Source: Siphonodentalium dalli (Eukaryota; Mollusca; Scaphopoda; Gadilida; Siphonodentaliidae). From it: a stretch of 64,000 nt of DNA. Location of the stretch: NCBI GenBank assembly GCA_032622095.1, contig CP136062.1:141564351-141628350 (forward strand), written 5' to 3'. Of the stretch, positions 22,800 to 33,935 are shown one piece after another (positions within the stretch are counted from its first letter, which is position 1; each line of letters starts with the position of its first letter). The notes under the pieces were generated by a model. The model was not told the origin of the DNA and ran no database searches. It saw nothing but the letters and a program-made list of their open reading frames with translations. The translations under genes were made by a program, and so were the position numbers.

Positions 22800-24150
22800 G
22801 TTAGCCCGCCACCGGCGGCGTTTGTCCGAAACATGACATTTTAATATTATTTTAATGTTTTTTAAATGTAATATATTTTTTTCCTGAATTTTTTCCGAAC
22901 AAAACAGAAACATGACATTTTTTTTAATTATTTTAATGTTTTTTAAATGTAATATATTTGTTTTCTGAATTTTTTCCGAAACATAACAGAAAGATGAAAT
23001 TTGTTTAATTATTTGTTTTTATTTATATATTTTTTAAATTTTAATATTAATTTAATGTTTTTTAAATTTAATTTATGTATTTGTTCAATTTTGTAATATT
23101 TAATTATTTTTTTATAATTTAATTGTTAAAAAAAATTTGTTAAAAATTTTTTGTTTCTGGCGGAAAAATCCGATGAATCCCCCTTCCTAGGAACGACTTT
23201 CAATGAGTTAATTCATGGTACCCGTCCTAAACATTTCGAGCGATAACGTTTTGTTGAATCCCGTCGTGAAATCTCTCTGCATAATATTTCGAGCGGGTCA
23301 ATGAAATCCCCCTTCCTAGGAACGACTTTCAATGAGTTAATTCATGGTACCCGTCCTAAACATTTCGAGCGATAACGTTTTGTTGAATCCCGTAACGTTT
23401 TGTTGAATTGTAAACATGTTCCCCGTTCCTAGGAACGACAGGCAATCTCTCTGCATAATATTTCGAGCTATTTCGAGCGATAACGTTCACGCTTGATGTC
23501 GAATCTGGTATTGCATTGAAAACAAACGCTTCTCTCTCTGCATAATATTTCGAGCGATAACATTGCATTGAATTTCCCGTCATACAGATAAGTAGATAGC
23601 GAAAACGACGCTCTTTATATAGACACTGTGGAAAACTAACGCTCTTTATATATCAACGCTATTAACTTCGAAGTGCCGATTGCGATACGAAATTGTGAGT
23701 GTTGATTTGTAACCGGGATTTCTGAGAAGCATTATGCCTATAACTACCCCCCCCTAAGCCCTGACCTAAGTGTCATACATACTATAACAATGATGTTGTA
23801 AGAGTATGGCATCCAATAAATCTTCCCGCATAGGAAATGCACTCAATTTTCCCGTATAACTCTGCAGATGCTAATAACGTTGAATGGGAAACAGACGCTC
23901 TTTATAGCGATGCGTCAAAAACAAACGCTCATTAAATAATCACTTGATTAACCCCCACCGTGTCTTTGTGGTGATTTGGGAGTGGATAAAGGGTGCTCTG
24001 AGCTTCTCCAAAACGCGACCACAGCGGTGTCGGTGGGATTTTACACTTACATACGAAATTTGAGCTCAATCTGTACACGCGTTTTGGATTCTATGAAGTA
24101 CCCACACACATATATATATATACGGAGTTCTCAAAATATATAGTATAGAC
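22800..24150 (+). repeat. composite SINE-like repeat, second copy, with 129-bp tandem
   Basis: Same block order as 8081..8870: an AT-rich 'aacatgacatttt' block (22830..23150), CCTTCCTAGGAACGAC, several ACGCTCTTTAT units (23610, 23637, 23893), 'gagcttctcnaaaacgc', and 'attctatgaagta' with a TA/CA tail near 24110. Within it 23179..23396 contains a 129-bp unit repeated about 1.7 times (starts 23179 and 23308). Fragments 'atttcgagcgataacgtt' recur until 23570. Confidence 0.55.
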
Positions 24151-24625
24151 TAGCCGATGAGCCCGACGTTGTCCGGGCTATTCAAAACCCAAATTTCAAG
24201 TCGATGGCTCCACCCAGCCCGAGTTGTCCGGGCTATTCAAAAAAATCCGGGCTATTCAAAAACCAAATTTCAAGTCGATAGCTCTACCCGTTTCCGAGAT
24301 CTGGTATGCGCATGCGCGAAGCTGGCGTCGCACGGGCTCGGCGATCCGATAAAATTCGTATCCGGGGCAAGATACATTCACATACCAAATTTTAAGTCGA
24401 TAGCTCCACCCGTTTCCGAGATCTCGTCTGCGCATGCGCGAAGCGGGCGTCGCACGGGCTCGCCAATACGACAACGTCCACCGCCCGGTGAAACTACACA
24501 AACGTACCAAGTTTCGTCCCGATCGGTCGAGAATCGTATATTTGTATAAATGACAGACAAACATACAGACAAACAGACAAGCAGACAAACAGACAAACAG
24601 AGGTCTTCAAAATATATATGAGATG
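24150..24625 (+). repeat. SINE-like repeat, two ~125-bp units with GCGCATGCGC, (CAGA)n tail
   Basis: Units share 'aa(g)tcgatagctc.acccgtttccgagatct', then TGCGCATGCGCGAAGC, then 'gtcgcacgggctcg' (starts near 24255 and 24383). The run ends with 'accaagtttcgtcccgatcgg', a long CAGACAAA run (24551..24603) and 'aaaatatata'. TGCGCATGCGC at 24307 and 24429 matches the NRF-1 consensus. The overlapping frames on both strands are repeat-derived. Confidence 0.6.
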
Positions 24626-25502
24626 TGTAATACACAGAGTTTCTCATAGTATTTTATCCAAATATAGACCTTACTGAAACCAAAAATGGATTATATCGGG
24701 CAGTAGTGGTTTTTTTTTTATTAATATGAGGCACCTGAAAATTTGTGTCAATCGCAAAAAAATTTAGATTTTGTTTTTCAATTTTACTAGCTGATGCATC
24801 TCGTACAACTGAAATATGCCCTTATACACCATAATATTACTAAATTGAAGAGGAAATGTTAATATACATTTTGAGAGGGATATCTTATTAAATTTTAACC
24901 CTTTTCATGCATAATTTGGCAATTTATTATAAACATTTACCAAAATTAACAGAAAATTAAAATTAAAAATACTTTAGTAGCAATATGAAGCAACCATAAG
25001 TTAATTGAAATATCTAAACATAATGATACAACATCAGACAAAGCCTCAGGCATGGAATTTTACCAGATGGCAGGGCATACTGTCTGTTTAACAAACCTGA
25101 CATGACAGTCCTGCACGGCAGTAATTCTAGTGGTGATGTCATCACCCCCCCCCCCCCACGACTTAGGGTGGGGCTACGATTCCCGATATGGCTACTGGTT
25201 GCCGAAAGCTATCGGGTCAACCACTGCCACCTTTTCCCAATTGTGGGGGGGGGGGGGGGGGGGGGCTAACACACCTCCAAATTGTGGGGGGGGGGGCTTT
25301 AGATCCCCTGACCCCCTAATGGTACCTGATGTCCATGCAAAACTCACAGATTTATCACTTTCTTTACTATATGCAGGCGAATCCATGAGTTTCTTCTTTA
25401 AATATGTCCAAAATGTGGCCATTATCATTTGAAAATAAGAAAATATGAAATTAACAACGTATCATGGCGAGACGTGAAATTCCGTAAAATTCTAATTTTT
25501 CT
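24626..25502. other. intronic stretch with poly-C/poly-G tracts
   Basis: Homopolymers: C13 near 25145..25157, G21 at 25245..25265, G11 near 25286..25296. The last two sit in a short duplication sharing 'caaattgtgggg'. Frames through them are low-complexity. Confidence 0.5.
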
Positions 25503-25960
25503 TATAGGAATCACTGAACTAAATGTTTTCCCATAGGCTACAGTGTTTACGTTTCGGCCAAATTCACTGAATTGAAGCCTGCATGCCATACCAGTGATGT
25601 TTACCCAGCTAGATTGTCACCAGTTGATCACGAAAATGCAAGAAAAATCATTAGTCATGTGTTTACTTTTTAAAATAAATCCCCAAGTGTACGACAGGGC
25701 TATCCCACAGCCAAATTTGATCTGGATAAACCCAGAACTACAGCAGCTAGTTAAAAAAAAATCCCGCTCACAAAAATCCATTCCCCCACTAATTCACCAG
25801 TTTAAATTATTTATATATGATGTACAAATAAAATAAACGGGATGTCATCCTTTAACAATTTGTCGCATGTATCAGATGAAGGCCATTCTTCAGTAACCCT
25901 CACCTTCACGGTGTACTCGCTCCCCGACTCGGGAACACATTTAGCTCCCTGATTCCTATA
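25503..25960. mobile_element. ~458-bp TIR element, copy 2
   Basis: Starts TATAGGAATCACTGAACTAA and ends ...CTCCCTGATTCCTATA, so the tips are inverted repeats. It is collinear with 21200..21672. It directly abuts the TTAA-flanked CCGAAT element beginning at 25976. Confidence 0.65.
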
Positions 25961-25975
25961 TGCGACTTCGCTAGG

Positions 25976-27004
25976 TTAAGCCTCGGTTCCATATTCCCGA
26001 TTTTCTGTCCCGAATTAGTATGTTCGGCACAAATTCGGGACAGACCATGAAATCGGCAGTATTCGAGAGATTTCTGTACTAGTTTTATTCCACAAAACCG
26101 CCGAACTGATGCCGAATTATGACAAAATTTAATCGTCCCGAACATTGCCGAGTATTCCAGAATGCTTCCGAATATCTTCCCGAATGATCAAGAATTATCC
26201 AGAACTTTCGTGCGAGTGGCTGCCAAATTGCCCAGATTACTACCGACTTACACCGAATTGTTGCCGAATACCCCGAATCAATGCCGAACTGGTACCGAAT
26301 TGATGCCGAATAGATACCGAATTGGTATTCAATTGCTGCCGAACGTCCCGAATCGATGCCGAATTTTGCAGATACACCGGATCTCAGTATAAAAGCAGCC
26401 ATACATGGCGAATTCGGGAATATATTAAAGCTCGTGGGCTCTTCCCCTAATAATCCATCCAAATTAATTCAATCAAAGAGATAACATTAATTCAATTGTG
26501 TCCGCTTTTGCCGTGTTCAGACTTGACGATTTTCTGTGTGCTATATCTCCAACAACAACAAACCGTGGGGTGAAGGAGAAGATCACTCGATCTTTTCGAC
26601 CATCCCGGGCGCTTCGCGCCCATCTACTCACTCACAATTCGGGAATAACCTACCGAATACTGCCGACTACTCCAGAATATCCACCCGAATATTGCCGAAT
26701 ACTGCCGACTACTCCCGAATAGGTGCCGAATTGCTCCCGAATTTCTCCCGATTATTTACAAATCGGGAGCGATTCGGCTAATTGGTTCCCGATAGTTTTG
26801 AACATTTCAAAACTGTCGGGAGCGAGTCCAGAATCGTCCCGAATCGACCCCGATAGCACCGATATCCCCCATCATGTTCGGGGGTAAAAATTCACTGTCC
26901 CGACTCGTCCCGAACTTACTCCACGATTTTTGCAAAATTATGATTCGGGAGTCATTCGGGAACATTCGGGGTGGGAAATCGGCGATATGGAACCGGGGCT
27001 TTAA
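25976..27004. mobile_element. 1.03-kb TTAA-flanked element made of CCGAAT/ATTCGG repeats
   Basis: TTAA at 25976 and 27001. Inside these, inverted ends read GCCTCGGTTCCATATT and its mirrored AATCGGCGATATGGAACCGG (about 28 bp with mismatches). The left half is packed with GCCGAATTG/CCCGAAT motifs spaced about 10..14 bp, roughly 26100..26370. The middle resumes with the same motif (26640..26760), and the right third shows ATTCGGGA/TCCCGA. A non-repetitive patch (26370..26620) lies between. Open frames on both strands come from the motif array. No transposase was seen. The family was not recognised. Confidence 0.7.
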
Positions 27005-27035
27005 CAAGCTATGATTTGTATAGCTTGAGATCCCA

Positions 27036-27491
27036 TATCGGTTACACTGGTGTAAATGTTTTCCATATGCCTCAGTACAAACGTTCTAGCGTACACTGTT
27101 TTCAATATAAATCCTAGGTCAAAAATTTTCTTTAAATATGAAAGATTGATATTTGCGGAAACTTTATATGCAAAAAATGTCCGTCTAGCAGGGAATTCGC
27201 CTTTAAATTTTGTGTTTTCGTAACTAGTGTCAGAATCGCACTAAAAATAATGTCATATTTTAGATCACACCACTAAATTCAACTTCACTAAAAATGGTTA
27301 ATTCCTGTGTCAATTGCTATTTTACCTATGGGAAATGATAGAGAAGAGGTGTGATGATTTGTTAAAGTAAAAAGCACACAAGGCTATTGACCAACCAGGG
27401 CTCAGTGTCTATTTTATTCTCTCCTTTATTCTCTCGCATCCGCTATATATAGATGTCACTCCGAACCGTATTTACACCAGTGTAACCTATC
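27036..27491 (-). mobile_element. 448-bp GGTTACAC TIR element, solitary copy in Hhex intron 1
   Basis: Ends are an exact 18-bp inverted repeat, GGTTACACTGGTGTAAAT, at 27040 and 27487. Flanks are TATC on both sides (27036..27039 and 27488..27491), a 4-bp target duplication. The reverse complement is homologous over its full length to the 451-bp elements at 58179, 59532 and 60885 but clearly diverged from them (small indels and substitutions). Non-coding. Confidence 0.85.
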
Positions 27492-29610
27492 CGCCTGCTG
27501 GCACCGCCAACATTGTTAACATTAATTTTTTTTTTAAAGAGCGTTGCTTTTTTCGGAAGAAGTGACCTCAAGGTGAATTTGAGTTATGTTAGACCGAAAT
27601 TGCTCATTTTGTGTTGCAAAATGTATCAGACAAATCCGTTATTTATTCGAAAGTACGGTTTATATAGAGTTGCAGTTCTTTGTGTTAATGTTAGTGGTTC
27701 CAGCAGACGGAGAACTGTTCTCAAGCTAGACAGATTAGCACTGCCAGGACCTATATAACTGATTCACATTGGTAGCGTATAGCATCGTAAGGTTTCGGTG
27801 AAAATGTCCATATAAACTCTATAAATTCTATAGATAAGCTCACTGGATGACTACGATCTATTGTCCTTTTAGACTGTTTCCATGTTTCATTACTTGCACG
27901 TGCATGCATGGTCTTACAATATGTATCGAATGTATTCCAAGAAAGGAATGTAAATATACCAGTTAAATAGCCTATAGCTAACATGCACATCGATACATTC
28001 GGACCAGGAATGTCTGGTATTCTGGGTTATACCCAGGTCATTGTGTTTAACCAGTTTCCAAGGTTCCACAGAAACGCTCTTAATTATTATACCGTGCCTC
28101 GATATATCTCACAACGGATCATCTTTGTTGTTAACCGGCGTAAAGAAAAAGGACATGCGTCCTTCTATGGACATGCGTCGTTTTATAGTACTATACTCTA
28201 CCACTTGAGTCGGGGTTTTTTCCCCAAGGCATGTATACATACACAGTCTCTTTACATGTATGTCAAGATTAATCTTGAACTATTTTGATCCCGAGAACGC
28301 GATGAGAGAACAATACATTAGGTCTGATTCGATGTCTTAACATTAAACAAATTAGACAAAACAGTTCTCAATGAGGATATAAACTGAAGAGTAATTGCAA
28401 TAAACATAAAACGTGAGACCGCTCTTTATCATCTACCTCTATTTGGTGACGACAGAAGACACGCTCTTGTATGCAGGAGACCATGGGTGTCTAACGTCGA
28501 AATTCGGTCCAATTGAACCAGAACAAAACATTTCATTTGCATCCCTTAGAATCGAAATTTACAAATGGCACACGAAGCATTTCAACTGTTGTGAAAATCC
28601 AGCATTCTTAAAGGGGTACTTACACTAAATTCGGCCTTTTGTTGGGCCATCTTCTTTTATACTCAATATAATACAACAAGAATGCAACAAATGAATGGAA
28701 TGTGAGCCATGGATTAGTGCAGAATACACTCATGTGCTAAATATGACCGATGCAAACAACATGGTAATTATAATGAAAATGAATGACCATCCATAATTAC
28801 TGAGAGTCCATCCGACTCGCCCCGCGTTGCAATAATACGATGATGATATAATGGTTGGAAATTTAAGGCGGTACAGGTACAGGGGGAGCTACTTCAACAT
28901 TGATTATCATGCTAAGTTCTCAACAATTAAATCTTCCAGATATGCATGCAGTTATATCACCAAACTAATGGATTAAATTGAAAAACTATATATATAGAAC
29001 AGATAATTATTGCAAGCATTGGATTATTTCACGAGAACATATAACGCAGATGGTATTTGCAGGCATCTGGAAAACCCACTTCCTTGTTTTCAAGGTAAAT
29101 TTTGTTTCTAAAAACGACAAATATAGTTGAACTAACAAAACAGTGAGTAATATTATTATTAGATGCATTTTTGTGTGATTAGCATACAGATTAATGATAT
29201 ATTGTGGACTTATTTCAGTGAATAAAACCAACCAGTTGGTACACAACACTATTTCATTTGGACAAATGTAGCGATGAACTAAGAATGTGGAAAATTCCAA
29301 CCACAACAATTGTACCATTTCAGAGAACAAAACGGTTGAACTACGCACAGATGTAAGACCCCACCCGCCTGGGCAAAAACTCCCCATTTCAAAACACATC
29401 CCATTTGTTGAGACCGGGGGTAAATATAACTGCTGTTCCCCTGCATTATTCGATGTGGGTGACAAAATGGGAATGGGCGTGCCTTCACCCAGCGGGATTG
29501 AGATATATAAATATTATGTTATTATGGCTGTGGCATGAGTATAAGATTATAGCCACTATATAGTTTCCTGCTATTGTACATATATGTATATATATTTTGC
29601 ATGTTCTGTG
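27492..29610. other. intronic stretch, nothing recognised
   Basis: Frames at 27513..27758, 27983..28288 and 29007..29465 lack domains. A TTAAAGGGGTAC motif at 28609 resembles a short-element end, but its partner end was not found. Confidence 0.35.
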
Positions 29611-30112
29611 TTAAAGGCACGTGCGGCCTTAATTGTCGAAAATATTCATATTTGTTCCAAACACCGTAAACAGAAAAACATTAAAACGCATACAGTTCCG
29701 TTCATATATACCATGACCATCGCGTAAACAGCATGTTATCATAAAGACCTACTATATTTTACCTAAGCAAGAGCCTGATTGTGTTACGGAAGACAGCACA
29801 ATGCTACGGGCTAATCACACACAAATGGCATAAACGCTCTTTATTAGTTCCATATCAGGAATTCACCAACAAAGAACGCTCTTTATGTTTACCATCATAA
29901 TATAAACAAACACCAGAAAAGTAACTTTTTATGCTTTTGTTTACATAACAATGGTCAAACAAATGACCATAACATACTGTTTATGCGATATTTCTGATTT
30001 GTATACGGACAAAGTCTATCTACATTTTGATGTTCTTTCTGTTTGTGGCGGTATTTGACGGGTGGAGATATTTTCACAGGATACCCACCGCCAAGGCCAA
30101 CCGTGCCTTTAA
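29611..30112 (+). mobile_element. 502-bp TTAAAGGCACG short element, copy 1
   Basis: Starts TTAAAGGCACGTGCGGC and ends CCGTGCCTTTAA, giving an 11-bp inverted repeat with TTAA at both tips. The core contains AAACGCTCTTTATTAG, 'ccatatcagga' and, about 42 bp on, GAACGCTCTTTATG. It aligns along its length with 46045..46572. Non-coding. Confidence 0.7.
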
Positions 30113-30133
30113 ATCATAGATTTTGCAATAAAC

Positions 30134-30157
30134 TGATTGATTGATTGATTGATTGAT
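30134..30157. repeat. (TGAT)n microsatellite
   Basis: About six TGAT/GATT units directly after AATAAAC, as often seen at retroelement tails. Confidence 0.9.
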
Positions 30158-30383
30158 AAATATGTATTACTTTATTCGGGACGCATTATTGGGCATAAAC
30201 ATTACGACATTTATTGCACCAATAGCAGTCACTTTATGCAATTCGTTTATAACATATAGATTTCTGACTATGTCTAGATATGGAATTTATCATGAAAATA
30301 ACTTATTTTGGCATGATTCGGAACACCTCAGAGGAGTGTCACATCACTTTAGCACTTTCTATACAAAAGCATCATTCAACACA

Positions 30384-30550
30384 TACAGTAATGCTCTAAT
30401 TAATCGAACTCTTAACCACAGCATAATTATTGGTAACTTTTCAGGATTTAGTCGGATGAATGCCAACAAGCCATATTTCCGACTAAATGCTGAAAAGTTA
30501 CCCATAATTATGCTGTGGTTAAGAGGTCGATTAATTAGAGCATTACTGTA
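30384..30550. mobile_element. 167-bp foldback (hairpin) element
   Basis: Arms of about 72 bp: TACAGTAATGCTCTAATTAA at the left is mirrored at the right end (to 30550), with only about four mismatches across the arms and a ~22-base loop. The two strands therefore encode near-identical peptides, which explains the paired open frames here. Small palindromic MITE, or a possible hairpin RNA source. Confidence 0.85.
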
Positions 30551-31129
30551 GGTAGTTTTGTTGAACTTATAATCTGAACATTTCCTTCCAAAAATAGGAC
30601 TCATTCTGCACCTTTATTATCTGTTGCCGGCTTGTTTTTCATGAAAACCCCTCCAGATGAATACTATTAGACCATTCCAATGTATACTTTTATAACTGAG
30701 TGCGGACAATCCATTTATTAAAGGGTTAAGCTAACGTGCTATTTAATTTAGTTGTTAGAATTAGGTTTTTATTCAAAATCATGTCACATATTTCTGACTC
30801 ATGAAATATATCTATTTGGATTCCAGAAATATTTTAGTTAAGAAAAAGATTTCTATTTTACTATAAATTCAAATATGTGACATCAACTTTTACTGATTTC
30901 CATTAAATTCCATACGTCGAAACTGAGAATATTCAGAAAAAATGGTCATCTCAGCGCCACATTAAACGGACATGGCTCATTAGAGCTGCCACATTTTGTC
31001 TACGTAATTTGGAAGGAGGTATAAGATAGGTTGAAAATATATACCAAATATTGATGTACCGGCTTAATATGCCTTGAAAAAATACTTGCAATTGTCTCAG
31101 CTATTTTCCAGCTGTTTAAAATTTTTCGC

Positions 31130-31412
31130 ACATAAGTGTGATAAACGCTCTTTATTTCTACCATATCAGGAATAGTTTAACACAGAACGCTCTTTTCTGT
31201 TCTATTGCGGTGCACATTGCTGTTGTTTGTTTGGGGTCCTTATCATCGTGTTCAAAGTAGTATTTTTTATAACTTCAATGCGACTTTCTGGGAAATATAA
31301 TTCCCATTGAAAGGTAGTTCAAGTATTTATCGACCTATTTCGATACTGGGAAAAATTCAAAAGCGAATATTATTAGGTGTATTGTGGAGCGCAAACCGCC
31401 ATGTGCCTTTAA
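31130..31412 (+). repeat. AACGCTCTTTAT-family element ending GTGCCTTTAA
   Basis: Opens with GATAAACGCTCTTTATTTC, 'taccatatcaggaat' and a second GAACGCTCTTTT 43 bp on, then the block shared with 6860..7160 (minus). It ends GCCATGTGCCTTTAA at 31412. The left boundary is unclear. Confidence 0.6.
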
Positions 31413-32138
31413 ACTATAAGTGTACATTCACACAGCTGCCAGGCAATTTTTCGTGAAAATCATATCTGACTATCTTATTGCATACTATGATTGCTAAATT
31501 CCGAAATGTATTTTCGATTATTTTACTGCTCATTTGGGGTGGTGAAATATAACGAGTTATTGCACGATTGATTCTTGCAATGTATTCTGAAGGCTAATTT
31601 CTGGAAAATACCAGTTCTATTTTTGAACTAATGGAATTACATAAATCACTGCGTATGTAGCAAAGTATGAGGTAAATGCATTTTATAAGTAATGTGTCGA
31701 TCACATCTTTGGCATACAGCAGCCCTCAAGGACCAATTGCCAATAACAATGCCAAGCGAATATGCATGTGCGTGAACGTCCGATAAATGACCTATTTTCA
31801 CGTTTGAAATTCATTAATTGTTATTTCAACAAATTTCCGGACCGAATTTTTTAACTATTAAATATTTGGAACATTATTGGAGGATGAGATATTTCAACTG
31901 CCTTTCCATTGGCGCCTGATGGAATGACACAGCATGAAACAACATGATCCGCATGTTAACAATATTTGACCATCAGAACCTCTCAAGAATGGGCTATGTT
32001 CAATCTCTCTATGTTCTGGTACGTATATAAAACGGAAAAAAAATAAAACAAATTAGCAGTCATTGTTGCGTCAAATCGGGTGGGTCACCTTTAATATTCT
32101 GGACTATTTGAAAGTGACGAATAACACGATATACTTAC
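31413..32138. other. 5' part of Hhex intron 1, nothing recognised
   Basis: No repeat ends, microsatellite or open frame of note between the GTGCCTTTAA end and the exon 1 donor. Confidence 0.4.
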
Positions 32139-32607
32139 ATCTCGCAGCATAGTGTTGCTGTATATCCAGTGGATCTGGTCTCCCAACGGGCATAAGAGGT
32201 AACATGGAGGCAAGAACGTCATTGGTCCCCGACAGCGAATGATTGAGGTGGGGAACTAAAGCACTACCTATTAACGACTGGTCATATCCACTCGGACTCC
32301 GGAATCCTGTAGGAACTGAGTTCACACTAGAACACACAACTGTGGGGTTAATTGGAACGGGGCGAACGGGCCCTTCTGCAACGAGTCTGTCCCGAGACAC
32401 AGATCGATCACATCCCAGAATATCGTCAATTCGAAACGACGCTGGCGTCTGTTTTCTCGTGCTTTCTGGACTCGTTGACGTCACAGTCGGGTTATGAGCA
32501 GGAGGCGGTGATCGCATATGATAATCATTCTGGTAGATGTTGGTCGTTGGAACAGTTCCACAGGAGTAATGCAGAGCAGGGTGCTCATTGGCTGGATGGA
32601 ACATCAT
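32139..32607 (-). CDS. Hhex: Hhex homeobox protein, coding exon 1 (N-terminal repressor region)
   Basis: 156 codons plus one base, ending at a consensus donor (AGAT|GTAAGT). Start chosen at the first of two adjacent Met codons (MMFHPANE); no earlier Met is supported, and an A-rich run lies just upstream. Residues 58..65 read FRIDDILG, the eh1-like motif of Hhex (FYIEDILG in vertebrates), which in the family recruits Groucho/TLE corepressors. The rest is Pro/Ser-rich and low in conservation, as is usual for Hhex N-termini. Spliced to exons 2 and 3 the frame is continuous (858 bp, 285 residues). Promoter and 5' UTR exons were not identified. The opposing plus-strand frames are shadows. Confidence 0.93.
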
Positions 32608-33935
32608 TAAATATGTTTTTTTTTTTCTTCTGTCACGGCGTCGTTGTGGTCCTCACCCAGATATGTATCCAATCCGATCAATGGTCCTTAATGTTTCACA
32701 TTTTCGGTGCAATTCAATGTAAGTTGGTTTAAACCTGTAATATAGAGAAACATTTCAAGGAGGTATGGTTGCGTTGTGACCGGCAATATAGCAAACACAA
32801 GTCAAGAACAATATAGGAAGTTAATGATGAACATACATGTAGAAAGAACACGTAGTTTTCAACTGCGAAATTGTAAATTATTAACTGGAAGATTTCACCA
32901 TGCTCTGAAAATAAATGCCGAAGAGCGTTCATCCTGCATTTAGAATCGACCACACAACTCAGCGACAGGACACAACTTTTCCATGTTTCTTTTTCTTTCG
33001 CTTTCGTTGTCCAAAATAAATTCAGTCGAATTTCATGTATTATTCTCAAATATAGCGACTGCGTTATGAGTAACTTAAAACTGTAATAACTATATAGCTT
33101 ACCTTTCAATATAGATGAATGTTCTTTCAGTTTGTAGACTACTGGTACTGAGTTTCACAATCCAACGCGTTTTGACGAGTACGCCTGTCTCAGAGGTTTT
33201 CCACGTGTGGTATGAACCAAGGACCACCTACCCCTGTCACTGTATCCACCCAGGATACTTATCACCCATTTAATGACTGATTTCGGCAAACAAAATGAAT
33301 GGCAAACAAATTGTTAAACAGACACTCGGCTGCCGTATTGATAACGGTACTCAATAAAGGGTATAATACCATACCCCGGTAGATCAAACATACGGTGATT
33401 CGAGGGATTATCGTCAGGTAGGGGAACGGGGCGGAGCATTAAGGCTGTAACACTATATCCCCATTTATTTGTATTGGTGCTTCTGGTCACGTGACTGTCG
33501 ATGAAGGGTTCGTTGTCTTGCTGGTTAATCCGCTGCAAGATCCATTCTTATTTAGTGTACATCCACGAAGCCGCATTTTGCTTCACATTTAAGTGGAACC
33601 AACCTTGCGAACAAGCTGGAAAATATACCATATATACATACAACAATAACCCAGTCCTAATCATAACTGTAAATCCGACCATGTGGAATATGGTGCACTC
33701 TATAATTTGTAAGATAAGGGGGGGGGGGGGGATGGCATGTGTAGACTTTGGATGTATGCGCCGTTGTGCTCAAAATTAACTATGAAACAACAATGTATCG
33801 AGTTTTTGGTATCTATTTCAAGTTATTTATAATAAATCGACCTTCACGCGTACTCTGTAAAGTGGTGTAAAGGATTATAGGGATTAGGGATTATAGACCC
33901 AATAATAAAACCACCCTCTTATTTTTATGCAGGAA
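32608..33935. other. region upstream of Hhex
   Basis: Expected to hold the Hhex 5' UTR and promoter, but I see no convincing TATA/initiator arrangement. A G13 tract lies at 33719..33731. A minus-strand frame at 33314..33538 has no recognised domain. Confidence 0.35.

Larger units (their letters stand above)
18505..32138 (-). other. Hhex: Hhex intron 1 (13.6 kb, repeat-loaded)
   Basis: Runs from the donor GTAAGT (32133..32138) to the polypyrimidine tract and CAG at 18505..18507. It holds numerous transposable elements annotated separately. Long first introns of developmental regulators often carry enhancers. Here I can name only sequence motifs (an AAGGTCA cluster at 21715..22640 and two GCGCATGCGC sites near 24310 and 24432), without evidence of function. 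No additional in-frame exon with conserved sequence was found. Confidence 0.9.

Noticed and set aside
25130-25428. Gly/Pro-rich frames near 25.2 kb
   Set aside because: Produced by poly-G/poly-C tracts.
30153-30604. Two similar proteins on opposite strands
   Set aside because: Explained by the 167-bp palindrome at 30384..30550.
33314-33538. Upstream coding exon of Hhex
   Set aside because: The Hhex N-terminus is complete in exon 1, and this frame has no similarity to Hhex or another family I recognise.
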